A program made the position numbers and the translations under genes. Of a stretch of 49,798 nt of DNA, positions 15,243 through 22,780 are shown piece after piece (the first letter of the stretch is position 1; every line of letters starts with the position of its first letter). Source of the stretch: Hyphomonas sp. BRH_c22 (GTDB lineage Bacteria; Pseudomonadota; Alphaproteobacteria; Caulobacterales; Hyphomonadaceae); assembly GCF_000961795.1 (NCBI RefSeq), contig NZ_LADU01000030.1, forward strand, positions 1 to 49,798. The letters run 5' to 3'. The notes below the pieces were generated by a model, which did no database searches, was not told where the DNA came from, and saw only the letters and a list, made by a program, of their open reading frames with translations.

Positions 15243-16820
15243 ATGACTGACCTGCACGTTGTCTGGTTCAAGCGCGACCTCCGGGTCCACGATCACGCGC
15301 CACTTCTCGCAGCAGTGGCCAGCGGCGCGCCCGTGCTGCCGCTTTACATTTTTGAACCCGGCTTCTGGGCACAGGCCGAACATTCCCGGCGTCAGTTCGA
15401 TTTCCTGATGGAAAGCCTCCAGAGCCTGGACGAAGCGCTGAAGGCGCGGGGGTCGGCATTGTGCCTGCGCGTCGGCAGCGCGGCAGACGTGTTGGCCGAC
15501 CTTCACAAGCGGCATGGTCTCGCTGCGATCCACGCGCATGAGGAAACCGGCTCACAATGGACCTATGACCGTGATCGCGCTGTACAGCGATGGGGCCTCA
15601 AGGCAGGCGTCGCGTTCCGCGAGCAGCCGCAGAACGGCGTTGTCAGGCGCCACAATGACGCCGAGGCCTGGAACCGGCACTGGGAAGCTTTCATGAGCCT
15701 CCCGCGCCCGAAGGCGCCCGAGAGTCTCATGGCCGCGAACGTACCGGCGGGCGAATGGCCCATCGCAGAGGATTTCGGCCTGCCGCAGGATCCCTGTCCC
15801 GGTCGCCAGCCCGGGGGCCGGGCCGAAGGGGTTGAACTGCTGCGCTCTTTCCTTGCCGCGCGCGGCCGGCGCTATCGCATCGACATGTCGAGCCCCCAGG
15901 CCGCCACCGGCGCGTGCTCGCGCCTGTCGCCGCATTTCGCATTCGGCACCGTATCGATCCGGGAAGCCTGTCAGGGCGCGATGCGCGCACGGGCCGACCT
16001 GGAACTTGATGGCGATTCAACGTTCGCTGCATCACTGGACGCGTTTCTGTCGCGACTTCAATGGCATTGCCACGACCTTCAAAAGCTCGAGAACCAGACT
16101 TCGCTGAGCGGACGCAACCTGATGGGCGAACCCGATGTGCGGCGCGACGTGTTCTCTGACGGTGACCCACGTCTCGAAGCATGGATCAACGGCCGCACGG
16201 GCTTTCCCTTCCTTGACGCATGCATGCGTTCGCTCAACCAGACCGGTTGGCTCAACCACCGCGCACGCGCCATGGTCATGGCTTTCGCCTCACAGCATCT
16301 CTGGATGGACTGGCGCCATCCCGCCGCACGTCTCGCTGCCCTTTTCACCGATTTCGAACCGGCAATCCATTATCCCCAGGCGCAAATGCAATCAGGCGCA
16401 ACCGGATCGGCTATCCCGAGAATCTACAATCCTGTGAAGCAATCTCTCGACCACGACCGCGACGGCACGTTCATCCGGCATTGGGTGCCGGAGCTGGCCA
16501 CGCTTGCGACGGCCCACATTCATGCGCCGTGGGACGCGCCCAAGGCTGAACTGGCCCATGCCGGGATCGTTCTGGGGCAGACCTATCCGATGCGCATCGT
16601 CGATCACATGGCGGCGGCCCGGGAAGCCCGGGACCGAATCTATTCGGGCAGGGCGCGCCCCGCCCGGTCCCATGGTGCCGTGCCGGAAGCGGCACGTTCC
16701 CGGCAGCCCAGCCCGGCCAGGAAACAGAAAGCGGTCGCCCCGAGCCGGGCTCCGCAGCAACTCGCCTTTGATCTTCAAATGCCTGACAGGGCCGATTCGG
16801 GTCATTCTCCGTCCGTCTGA
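15243..16820 (+). CDS. Cryptochrome/DNA photolyase family protein
   Basis: A 525-residue photolyase-family flavoprotein, which uses blue light to reverse UV pyrimidine dimers. The N-terminal antenna domain starts LHVVWFKRDLRVHDHAPL and covers about 1-160; the C-terminal FAD domain has RLSPHFAFGTVSIREA, GRTGFPFLDACMRSLNQTGWLNHRARAM and IYNPVKQSLDHDRDGTFIRHWVPEL, the last being the usual flavin and substrate pocket. The C-terminal 60 residues are basic and low complexity. The ATG at 15243 gives the family N-terminus; an ATG at 15225 lies inside the LexA box. Repair activity rather than pure photoreception fits the SOS box, but the two cannot be separated from sequence alone. The neighbour upstream is a dead gene. 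Confidence 0.9.
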   Translation: MTDLHVVWFKRDLRVHDHAPLLAAVASGAPVLPLYIFEPGFWAQAEHSRRQFDFLMESLQSLDEALKARGSALCLRVGSAADVLADLHKRHGLAAIHAHEETGSQWTYDRDRAVQRWGLKAGVAFREQPQNGVVRRHNDAEAWNRHWEAFMSLPRPKAPESLMAANVPAGEWPIAEDFGLPQDPCPGRQPGGRAEGVELLRSFLAARGRRYRIDMSSPQAATGACSRLSPHFAFGTVSIREACQGAMRARADLELDGDSTFAASLDAFLSRLQWHCHDLQKLENQTSLSGRNLMGEPDVRRDVFSDGDPRLEAWINGRTGFPFLDACMRSLNQTGWLNHRARAMVMAFASQHLWMDWRHPAARLAALFTDFEPAIHYPQAQMQSGATGSAIPRIYNPVKQSLDHDRDGTFIRHWVPELATLATAHIHAPWDAPKAELAHAGIVLGQTYPMRIVDHMAAAREARDRIYSGRARPARSHGAVPEAARSRQPSPARKQKAVAPSRAPQQLAFDLQMPDRADSGHSPSV

Positions 16821-16932
16821 AACAGAATCAGGCGCGAAGTTTTCATAATGAATCCGATTTAACGGGCCTTGAACCGGCTCCCCATGCTACCATATCGAAA
16901 AACAACGAGGCATAAGTCCCGGATTTATCTAG

Positions 16933-16973
16933 AATTTATCTTTTTTCGATAAATTTTTATTGCTTTTCGATAA
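16933..16973. promoter_or_regulatory. Tandem AT-rich dyads, candidate double operator
   Basis: AATTTATC (16933-16940), 7 bases, GATAAATT (16948-16955) is a perfect 8-base inverted repeat. A second weaker dyad TTATT-N7-GATAA (16957-16973) has the same spacing, and the decamer TTTTCGATAA occurs in both (16943-16952 and 16964-16973), 21 bases apart. A reversed near-copy (TATCGAAAAA) is at 16893-16902. The block is far more AT-rich than the surroundings and lies about 80 bases before the small ORF. Confidence 0.55.
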
Positions 16974-17053
16974 TTCCTATCCTATCTTGTTTGTGTCGAC
17001 GGCGGAATGGTTCGCCCAAGACAGTCAAACCAAGCAAGAAGGACTAGAAGAAC

Positions 17054-17236
17054 ATGCCCCCCCGCGCCCGTCTTAACGACATCGAAACCCCTGCCCCGGC
17101 CGCCAAGATGGCTCATGCCATCCTGACCGGCGCGGCAACCGCCCGGTCAATGCCGGCCAATGATGTCAGCCTCGGGGGGCGACCTGCCTTGCTCGTCCGC
17201 CGCCGCCGCCGCCTCGCACGCCGCGAAGCCCGCTGA
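17054..17236 (+). CDS. Small arginine-rich ORF, 60 residues, unknown
   Basis: The ORF begins MPPRARLNDIETPAPAAKMA, has a middle with SMPANDVSLGGRPA and ends LLVRRRRRLARREAR, six of the last fourteen residues before the end being consecutive or near-consecutive arginines. AAGGACTAGAAGAAC before the ATG gives a plausible ribosome site. There is no signal peptide or membrane helix. It sits between a block of tandem dyads and a 13-bp-stem terminator, so it looks like a separate transcript. I do not recognise the family. It may encode a small RNA- or DNA-binding protein, a leader peptide, or simply overlie a small RNA. Coding is supported by the start context only. Confidence 0.5.
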   Translation: MPPRARLNDIETPAPAAKMAHAILTGAATARSMPANDVSLGGRPALLVRRRRRLARREAR

Positions 17237-17251
17237 CACGTCTGCACCTGA

Positions 17252-17295
17252 CCGGCGCTGCGCCATCTGCCCCTCGGGGCGCAGCGCCGGTTTTT
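17252..17295 (+). terminator. Strong intrinsic terminator after the small ORF
   Basis: CCGGCGCTGCGCC (17252-17264) pairs perfectly with GGCGCAGCGCCGG (17278-17290) around a 13-base loop and is followed by TTTTT. It lies 29 bases before the start of the UrcA-like gene, so it either ends the small-ORF transcript or acts as an attenuator for the gene behind it. Confidence 0.88.
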
Positions 17296-17324
17296 CTTCC
17301 CAAACAATAAAAAGGACCAAAGAG

Positions 17325-17636
17325 ATGAAACGCCCCCTTATCGCCGCCGCCTTGGTCGCTGCCTTCCTTGCCGCTCCGGCGCTCGCTGCGAGCAATGACT
17401 TCGAGATGGCGGTCACGTTTGACCGCGCCAATGCCGAAACGCCTGAAGGCGCATCCGTGGAGTACAGGAAAATTCGTGCGGAAGTCGTCGAACGCTGCGC
17501 GGCTGAACACGCAAACTTCCAGGTTGGACAGGATCTGGCTACGACGCTTTGCACCGCGCAAACGATGAACAAGGCCATTAGCGCGATCAACATTCCCGCG
17601 CTGACGGAAGTTCATGCCGCCAGAATGGCTGGCTGA
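17325..17636 (+). CDS. UrcA-like small secreted protein
   Basis: The 103-residue product has a clear signal peptide (MKRPLIAAALVAAFLAAPALA, cleavage after ALA) and a mature part of about 80 residues with two cysteines (VERCAAEH and TTLCTAQ) spaced as in UrcA proteins, where a disulphide is expected. UrcA is an alpha/gammaproteobacterial periplasmic family without known role. The ATG at 17325 follows AAAAGGACC; the frame is open upstream but passes through the terminator. It is preceded by the small-ORF terminator and followed by a near-perfect hairpin. Confidence 0.65.
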   Translation: MKRPLIAAALVAAFLAAPALAASNDFEMAVTFDRANAETPEGASVEYRKIRAEVVERCAAEHANFQVGQDLATTLCTAQTMNKAISAINIPALTEVHAARMAG

Positions 17637-17702
17637 ACACGACAGGAGCCGCGCTCTCCGGCGACGCCGCCTCTCCCCTGACCCCGCTCGCCTGTGGCTC
17701 CC

Positions 17703-17742
17703 GACGCCATCCTGCTTCTTCTCCAACAAGCAGGGTGGCGTC
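17703..17742 (+). terminator. Hairpin after the UrcA-like gene
   Basis: A 15-base stem GACGCCATCCTGCTT / AAGCAGGGTGGCGTC with one G-T pair and a 10-base loop, between the UrcA-like gene and the converging SixA gene. The following sequence has only a short T run (CTCGTTTG), so strength is uncertain. Confidence 0.6.
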
Positions 17743-17759
17743 CTCGTTTGCGGGATATA

Positions 17760-18287
17760 TCAGGCTGTACCGGCTTCCCGATAGTCCCTCGCCCGCAGGA
17801 CATCCGCCAGCCGGAAATGCACCGGCAGAAATGCGCCGTCTTCATCGGCCTCGAACAGGGCAGCGCACGAGGTCGGGAATTTTTCCAGCAGGCGTTCTGA
17901 ACTCGTGAAGTCGCTGCTGCCACCTTCCCGCATGATATTCAGAGCAAAATCGTGCAGGCCCGGATTGTGGCCGATCACCATCAAGGTCGACGCACTGTCA
18001 TTCTGCCGAACGGCATCGGCGATACCGCGGAGGCCCGACAGGTAGAGCGACTCCATTGGCCGCACGCGTTCCCCTTCGACCACTTTGGCAACTTCGGAAC
18101 AGGTCTCGCGAGCCCGGCGGGCCGTCGACACCAGAATGCGAGCCGGACTCCAGCCCTGCGAGACGATTTCCTCGGCGATGCGGCGGGCATCCAGATGTCC
18201 CTGTTCGGTCAGCGCCCGGCCGAAATCGTCGATGCCCTCGGCCCAGGCCTCGGTCTTGGCATGCCGCATCAGGATCAGGCGTTTCAT
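17760..18287 (-). CDS. sixA: SixA-type phosphohistidine phosphatase
   Basis: A 175-residue histidine phosphatase (RHG motif LMRHAKTEAW with R8-H9) with the second histidine in IGHNPGLHD. E. coli SixA removes phosphate from histidine-phosphotransfer proteins and PTS proteins. Here the domain is complete and of standard length, with a C-terminal PVHFRLADVLRARD. It is divergent from the peroxiredoxin gene with a 128-base shared region. Family members also include small phosphoglycerate-mutase-like enzymes, so the exact substrate is not certain. No histidine-phosphotransfer gene is adjacent, but a hybrid kinase is encoded 7.5 kb away. Confidence 0.85.
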   Translation of the reverse strand: MKRLILMRHAKTEAWAEGIDDFGRALTEQGHLDARRIAEEIVSQGWSPARILVSTARRARETCSEVAKVVEGERVRPMESLYLSGLRGIADAVRQNDSASTLMVIGHNPGLHDFALNIMREGGSSDFTSSERLLEKFPTSCAALFEADEDGAFLPVHFRLADVLRARDYREAGTA

Positions 18288-18415
18288 GGGCGCTTCTTGC
18301 TCGCTTTGCCGGGACCATTAGAAAAACTGATCGACACCTTCAGGTGCCGCGCATTGGTTATGCTGACCTTAGGCACCATTTTCGCTCCAGAAATCAAGTG
18401 ATAGGAGTTTGAATA

Positions 18416-19054
18416 ATGAGCCTTCTGATTGGCGATGTAGCCCCCGACTTTGAAGCCGACACCACGGAAGGCCGGATCAAGTTTCACGAATGGGCTGGGC
18501 AGGACTGGGTTGTGTTCTTCTCCCACCCCGCTGATTTCACCCCTGTCTGCACGACAGAGCTCGGCTACACAGCAAAGCTGAAGGATGAATTCGCCAGGCG
18601 CGGGGCCAAGGCGCTGGTTGTATCCGTCGACAGTGTTGAGGATCACAAGCGCTGGATCAAGGATATCGAAGAGACCCAGAATGCCAGCGTGCAGTTCCCG
18701 ATCATCGCCGATACCGAACGCAAGGTCGCCACACTGTACAACATGATCCACCCGAATGCCGACGCAAAGGTCACAGTGCGCGCGGTCTATGTGATCGACC
18801 CAAACAAGAAGATCCGCGCCTCGATCGTCTATCCGCCAAGCGCCGGCCGCAACTTCGACGAGGTCCTGCGCCTGATCGACAGCCTGCAACTGACCGACAA
18901 TTACAAAGTGGCGACGCCCGTGAACTGGCGCGATGGCGAGGACGTGATCATCGTGCCGTCCCTGACCGATCCGGACGAGATCGAGCGGCTGTTCCCGAAA
19001 GGCTACAAGGCCGTGAAGCCCTATCTGAGATACACGCCGCAGCCCGGCAAATAG
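18416..19054 (+). CDS. 1-Cys peroxiredoxin (Prx6 type)
   Basis: A 212-residue peroxiredoxin that reduces hydrogen peroxide and organic peroxides. The active site is DFTPVCTTE with the peroxidatic cysteine at residue 45, and this is the only cysteine in the protein, so the mechanism must be 1-Cys with an external reductant. The Prx6-type C-terminal extension (LTDNYKVATPVNWRDGEDVIIVPSLTD, then FPKGYKAVKPYLRYTP) is present. TAGGAG precedes the ATG. It is divergent from sixA. Peroxide induction is likely in the family, but I see no definite OxyR site. Confidence 0.95.
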   Translation: MSLLIGDVAPDFEADTTEGRIKFHEWAGQDWVVFFSHPADFTPVCTTELGYTAKLKDEFARRGAKALVVSVDSVEDHKRWIKDIEETQNASVQFPIIADTERKVATLYNMIHPNADAKVTVRAVYVIDPNKKIRASIVYPPSAGRNFDEVLRLIDSLQLTDNYKVATPVNWRDGEDVIIVPSLTDPDEIERLFPKGYKAVKPYLRYTPQPGK

Positions 19055-19179
19055 CGGCGGCTTCACCCCCTTCCCACCCTCCCACCGCCACCCGGACCTC
19101 CATCGCTTTCCATACGCGACTGCCACCTTGACGATCCTGCAGGCCTAACCGCTAGTAGGGTAAAAGGCGGGAGAGCAGG

Positions 19180-20331
19180 ATGGGCAAGTTTACACGGCGG
19201 GCCGTGCTGGGTGCGGGTGCCGCGCTTGTCGCCGGAGCCGCCTATGGTGTCCATTCACTGCGCAAGCGGCCAAGCGCCGCCCCGCTTGGATTTGAGCTAA
19301 GTGCAGAAGAGCGCGACCGCGGAGCGGCTTTCCTGAAAGCCCATCCAGCCGTGGATGCCCATGCCCATCCCGGACAGACATTCGTCCGCGGTGGCAGTGG
19401 CCTGCCGCCCTTGCTGCAGGTCTATTCTGCCAAGGGCACTTTCGAGGCACGCACCGTGCGCGACATGGTCGAAGGCGGGCTCGCCGCATCCAGTTTCGCT
19501 GCAGTGGCCGATTTCAACGTGCTTGACCTGTCAAAGGAAGAAGGGCTCATCGAGCGCCGTGATTTCAATGAAGGCGAGGCCTGGGCGAGCTACAAGATCC
19601 AGATCGCCAATCTGAAGAAACTGGCGAGCGACGGACTGGTGACGCCCCTGTCCGCGCCGGGCGAAATTGACGCCGTGAGGGCGACCGGCCGTCCGGGCGC
19701 GATCTGGACTGTTGAAGGTGCAGATTTCCTTGGCGGCTCCAGCGATCGGCTGCAGGAAGCCCATGCGGATGGCGTGCGCTCGATCACGCTGGTGCACTAC
19801 CGCGCCAATGAGATAAGCACTCCGATGACCGACGCGGGCGATGATCGCACGCTTTCACCAGCAGGCGAATCCATCGTGCGCGAAATGAACAGGCTCGGCA
19901 TGCTGATCGACCTCGCCCACATGCCGGAGACCGCTGCGCGCCGCGTTCTGGCGCTCACGGACAAGCCCGTTATGTTCTCGCACACGCACATCAACAGCGC
20001 GGACATGAGCCATCCCCGCTTTATTTCGGCAGGCCTGGCCCGGGACGTCGCCGCGACCGGCGGGCTGATCGGCGCCTGGCCGAGCGGTATCGGCATCAGC
20101 GACCTGTCCGGTTATGCCGACCGCATCTTCCAGCTGATCGAGGCCGTTGGCATCGATCATGTCTGCATGGGCACCGACATGGATGCCAATTACAAGCCGG
20201 TCTTCGACGATTACCGCCGCCTGCCGGACCTTGCCGGCCTGCTGCTGAAGCGCGGCATGGGCGAGCCGGAAGCAGCGCAGTTCTTCGGTGGCAACCTGCT
20301 GCGCGTATGGCAGCAGGGCATGGTCGCCTGA
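19180..20331 (+). CDS. Membrane dipeptidase (peptidase family M19), Tat-like signal
   Basis: A 383-residue zinc dipeptidase of the renal-dipeptidase/M19 family. It begins FTRRAVLGAGAALVAGAAYG, a twin-arginine-like signal and hydrophobic segment, so it is probably exported folded or anchored. Metal-binding motifs are AVDAHAHPG (about 60-68), VEGADFLGG, SHTHINSAD (about 267-275) and VCMGTDMDANY (about 328-338). Family members cleave dipeptides including D-residue substrates and sometimes beta-lactams. GGGAGAG precedes the ATG. The downstream DUF3297 gene is on the same strand 92 bases away. Confidence 0.9.
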   Translation: MGKFTRRAVLGAGAALVAGAAYGVHSLRKRPSAAPLGFELSAEERDRGAAFLKAHPAVDAHAHPGQTFVRGGSGLPPLLQVYSAKGTFEARTVRDMVEGGLAASSFAAVADFNVLDLSKEEGLIERRDFNEGEAWASYKIQIANLKKLASDGLVTPLSAPGEIDAVRATGRPGAIWTVEGADFLGGSSDRLQEAHADGVRSITLVHYRANEISTPMTDAGDDRTLSPAGESIVREMNRLGMLIDLAHMPETAARRVLALTDKPVMFSHTHINSADMSHPRFISAGLARDVAATGGLIGAWPSGIGISDLSGYADRIFQLIEAVGIDHVCMGTDMDANYKPVFDDYRRLPDLAGLLLKRGMGEPEAAQFFGGNLLRVWQQGMVA

Positions 20332-20423
20332 AACCCGTGACGTGTGAACAGCGGACCGGCCGTGTGCAGGCGCCTGAAACGTCCTCTTGAGTCCGGCCCC
20401 CGAAGCAGGCAAAGAGCTTTCCC

Positions 20424-20675
20424 ATGACAGACACACTCCCCGACCGCCTGAGCGTCAATCCGAAAAGCCCTTACTATGACGAGGCCCTGCTGCTGCGCGG
20501 CGTTGGCGTGCGTTTCAAGGGCGAAGAGAAAACCAATGTCGAGGAGTATTGCGTCTCCGAAGGCTGGATTCGCGTCTCCGCCGGCAAGGCCGTCGACCGC
20601 AAGGGCAATCCCCTGACAATGCTGCTCAAAGGGCCGGTCGAAGTCTGGATCAAGGACGACCAGGCCGAAGCCTGA
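20424..20675 (+). CDS. DUF3297 small protein
   Basis: An 83-residue protein that matches DUF3297 over its whole length (PDRLSVNPKSPYYDEALLLRG, then GVGVRFKGEEKTNVEEYC, VSEGWIRVSAGKAVDRKGNP). It is a soluble single-domain family found in many Proteobacteria, with no known function. One cysteine is present in the conserved EEYCVSEGW. It ends 5 bases before the converging ilvE stop. Confidence 0.9.
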   Translation: MTDTLPDRLSVNPKSPYYDEALLLRGVGVRFKGEEKTNVEEYCVSEGWIRVSAGKAVDRKGNPLTMLLKGPVEVWIKDDQAEA

Positions 20676-20680
20676 TTGCG

Positions 20681-21565
20681 CTAGAGCGCCAGTTCCATCT
20701 TGCCGTTCACAAGCCGCGTGTAGTCGTCGACCAATGCGTGGCTGATTTCGGCCGGCTTGTAGGTATGCGCGCCGATCTCCGCAACCGGCGTGATCTCGGC
20801 GGCGCTGCCCGTGATGAAACATTCCGAAAAGCTCGCCAGCTCGTCCGGCATGATCGCGCGCTCGATGACTTCAATCTGGCGGGCCCTGGCGAGCTTGATC
20901 GCCGTCTGGCGCGTCAGCCCGTTCAGGAAGCAGTCAGGTGTCGGCGTGTGCAGGACATTGTCGCGCACGAAGAAGATGTTCGCGCCTGTCGCTTCGGCAA
21001 CCTGTCCCCGGTAATCGAGCATCAGCGCGTCAGCATAGCCTGCCTTTTCGGCGGCATGCTTGGACAGAGTGCAAATCATGTAAAGGCCGGCCGCCTTGGC
21101 GTGGCATGGCGCGGTGTCGGGGGCCGGGCGGCGCCACTCGGCGTGCGTCATCCGGATGCCCTTCATCTTGTCGGCAAAATAGTCGCCCCAGGCCCAGACG
21201 GCCACGGCGAGGTGGATCGTGTTGTTCTGCGCCGAAACGCCCATCATCTCCGATCCGCGCCAGGCGATGGCGCGAACATAGGCGCTGTCCAGCCCGGACT
21301 TTGCCAGGGCTTCCCGCTTGGCCTCTTCCAGCTGCTCGACGGTAAACGGGATCTCAAACCCCATGATGCGGGCGGAATTGTGCAGGCGCTGCGAATGGTC
21401 GAGAGAACGGAAAATCCTGCCGCCATAGGCCCGCTCGCCTTCGAACACCGCGGACGCATAGTGCAGCGCGTGCGTCAGGATGTGTACCTTGCTGTCACGC
21501 CAGGCGACGAACTCGCCGTCCATCCAGATGTACCCGTCGCGGTCGTCAAAAGGGATACTTGCCAT
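20681..21565 (-). CDS. ilvE: Branched-chain amino acid aminotransferase
   Basis: A 294-residue PLP fold-type IV transaminase that makes leucine, isoleucine and valine from their 2-oxoacids. Family features are GEFVAWRDSKVHILTHALHYASAVFEGERAY at the N-terminus, the segment AKAAGLYMICTLSKHAAEKAGY that holds the PLP lysine, DALMLDYRGQVAEATGANIFFV, and NGLTRQTAI. D-amino acid transaminases share this fold, but the ALHYASAVFEG motif favours IlvE. It is divergent from the MarR-type gene with a 54-base gap, so the two starts share promoter DNA. This linkage (ilvE next to a MarR/OmpR pair) resembles the petP-petR region of Rhodobacter as I remember it. Confidence 0.93.
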   Translation of the reverse strand: MASIPFDDRDGYIWMDGEFVAWRDSKVHILTHALHYASAVFEGERAYGGRIFRSLDHSQRLHNSARIMGFEIPFTVEQLEEAKREALAKSGLDSAYVRAIAWRGSEMMGVSAQNNTIHLAVAVWAWGDYFADKMKGIRMTHAEWRRPAPDTAPCHAKAAGLYMICTLSKHAAEKAGYADALMLDYRGQVAEATGANIFFVRDNVLHTPTPDCFLNGLTRQTAIKLARARQIEVIERAIMPDELASFSECFITGSAAEITPVAEIGAHTYKPAEISHALVDDYTRLVNGKMELAL

Positions 21566-21619
21566 GGATTTCAGCGCTCCTCGCTTGCACTTTTTATGTA
21601 TTCGCGTTCATTTCAGACT

Positions 21620-22084
21620 ATGGCCCCTGACGTCAACCTGAACAGACCATTCGATCCGCGCCTTTTCCTGATGGATCAGGAACTTGACCGCGGCGTCGGC
21701 CTGCTGCTGGCGGGTGGGCGCGAACTCATGTCTGCCGCAGAATCGGCCCGCAGGAAAGCCGGACTGAGCAAGCCAGAGATGCAAATTCTCATATCGATCC
21801 GGTATGAACCCGGCCGGACCGTGAGTGAAATGCGCGAAGCGCTGGGCATGACGGTACCCACTTTTGCGCGTCTGATCGGCGAGCTCGACACCCGCGGCCT
21901 GATTGAGCGCGAACGCGAAGAACGGGACGGACGCCGCCGCACACTGATCCTGTCGGATGCCGGGGTCACGCTGACCACCCCGATTGCCATCGTCCTGCGC
22001 GAACGCCTGCGCCTCGCCTTCCGGGCAGCGGGCCCGGACTCTGTGGCCGGCATGCGGCTCGCGCTTGAGGCGCTGTCCAGGTGA
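21620..22084 (+). CDS. MarR-family transcriptional regulator
   Basis: A 154-residue MarR-type winged-helix regulator: DNA-binding segment SKPEMQILISIRYEPGRTVSEM ... MTVPTFARLIGELDTRGLIERE, followed by the wing EERDGRRRTLILSDAG. It acts as a dimer on palindromic DNA and is usually released by small ligands. The start MAPDVNLNRPFDP at 21620 is favoured; an ATG at 21596 in the same frame is possible and no clear ribosome site separates them. It is the first gene of an operon with the response regulator (7-base gap). In gene order it resembles PetP of Rhodobacter capsulatus. Confidence 0.88.
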   Translation: MAPDVNLNRPFDPRLFLMDQELDRGVGLLLAGGRELMSAAESARRKAGLSKPEMQILISIRYEPGRTVSEMREALGMTVPTFARLIGELDTRGLIEREREERDGRRRTLILSDAGVTLTTPIAIVLRERLRLAFRAAGPDSVAGMRLALEALSR

Positions 22085-22091
22085 GACGGTC

Positions 22092-22772
22092 ATGAAGGAT
22101 CCTGCCCACATTCTCGTTGTCGATGACGATGACCGCATCCGCGACCTTTTGAAACGGTTCCTGGCGCGTGAAGGCTACCGAGTCACGACCGCCAGCGATG
22201 CCGCATCGGCGCGCCGCATGCTGTCCAGCATGGCGTTCGATCTGGCGATACTGGACGTCATGATGCCCGGCGAGGACGGCCTCTCCCTGCTGGCCGGCAT
22301 GCGCGAAGGCAAGCAGAAGGATACGCCCGTCATGCTTCTGACCGCCCGGGACCAGGCGAGCGACCGCATAGCAGGCCTGAAAACCGGTGCAGACGACTAT
22401 CTGCCAAAGCCATTTGAGCCTGAAGAACTGGCCCTGCGCTGTGCGGCCATCCTGCGCCGCTCGCAAAAGGACACGCCGCCCGAAGAGGTCGAAATGTCGG
22501 GTCTCGTGTTCAATGCGGCCCGCGGGGAATTGCGCGAAGGCGACAAGCGCATCCGTCTGACCGATGCCGAACTGCAATTATTGACCGTGCTCGCGGCGAA
22601 AGCGGGTGAGCCCGTTGACCGTGAAGACCTTGCTGCACTCACATCTGCAGGGATGGAACGCTCTGTCGACGTGCAGGTCACCCGGCTGCGCCGCAAGATC
22701 GAGCCCAACCCGCGTGAGCCCATCCATATCCAGACCGTGCGAGGCATTGGCTATCGCCTGATGCCGGATTGA
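22092..22772 (+). CDS. OmpR-family response regulator
   Basis: A 226-residue two-component regulator. The receiver domain (1-120) has the acidic pair DDDD near residue 10-13, phosphoacceptor D55 (ILDVMMPGEDG), and K at KPFEP near 105; the C-terminal winged helix (about 130-226) has the OmpR pattern LTDAELQLLTVLAAKAGEPVDRE and VDVQVTRLRRKIEPNP. It should bind DNA when phosphorylated by the kinase encoded next. The stop overlaps a TTG just before the kinase gene, so the two are tightly coupled. Similar to PetR/OmpR of other Alphaproteobacteria. Confidence 0.94.
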   Translation: MKDPAHILVVDDDDRIRDLLKRFLAREGYRVTTASDAASARRMLSSMAFDLAILDVMMPGEDGLSLLAGMREGKQKDTPVMLLTARDQASDRIAGLKTGADDYLPKPFEPEELALRCAAILRRSQKDTPPEEVEMSGLVFNAARGELREGDKRIRLTDAELQLLTVLAAKAGEPVDREDLAALTSAGMERSVDVQVTRLRRKIEPNPREPIHIQTVRGIGYRLMPD

Positions 22773-22780
22773 GACGCCGC

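Noticed and set aside
20549..21619. N-terminal extension of about 350 codons in front of the MarR-type regulator
   Set aside because: It lies antisense to ilvE and has no domain; the MarR family length fits the 154-residue start.
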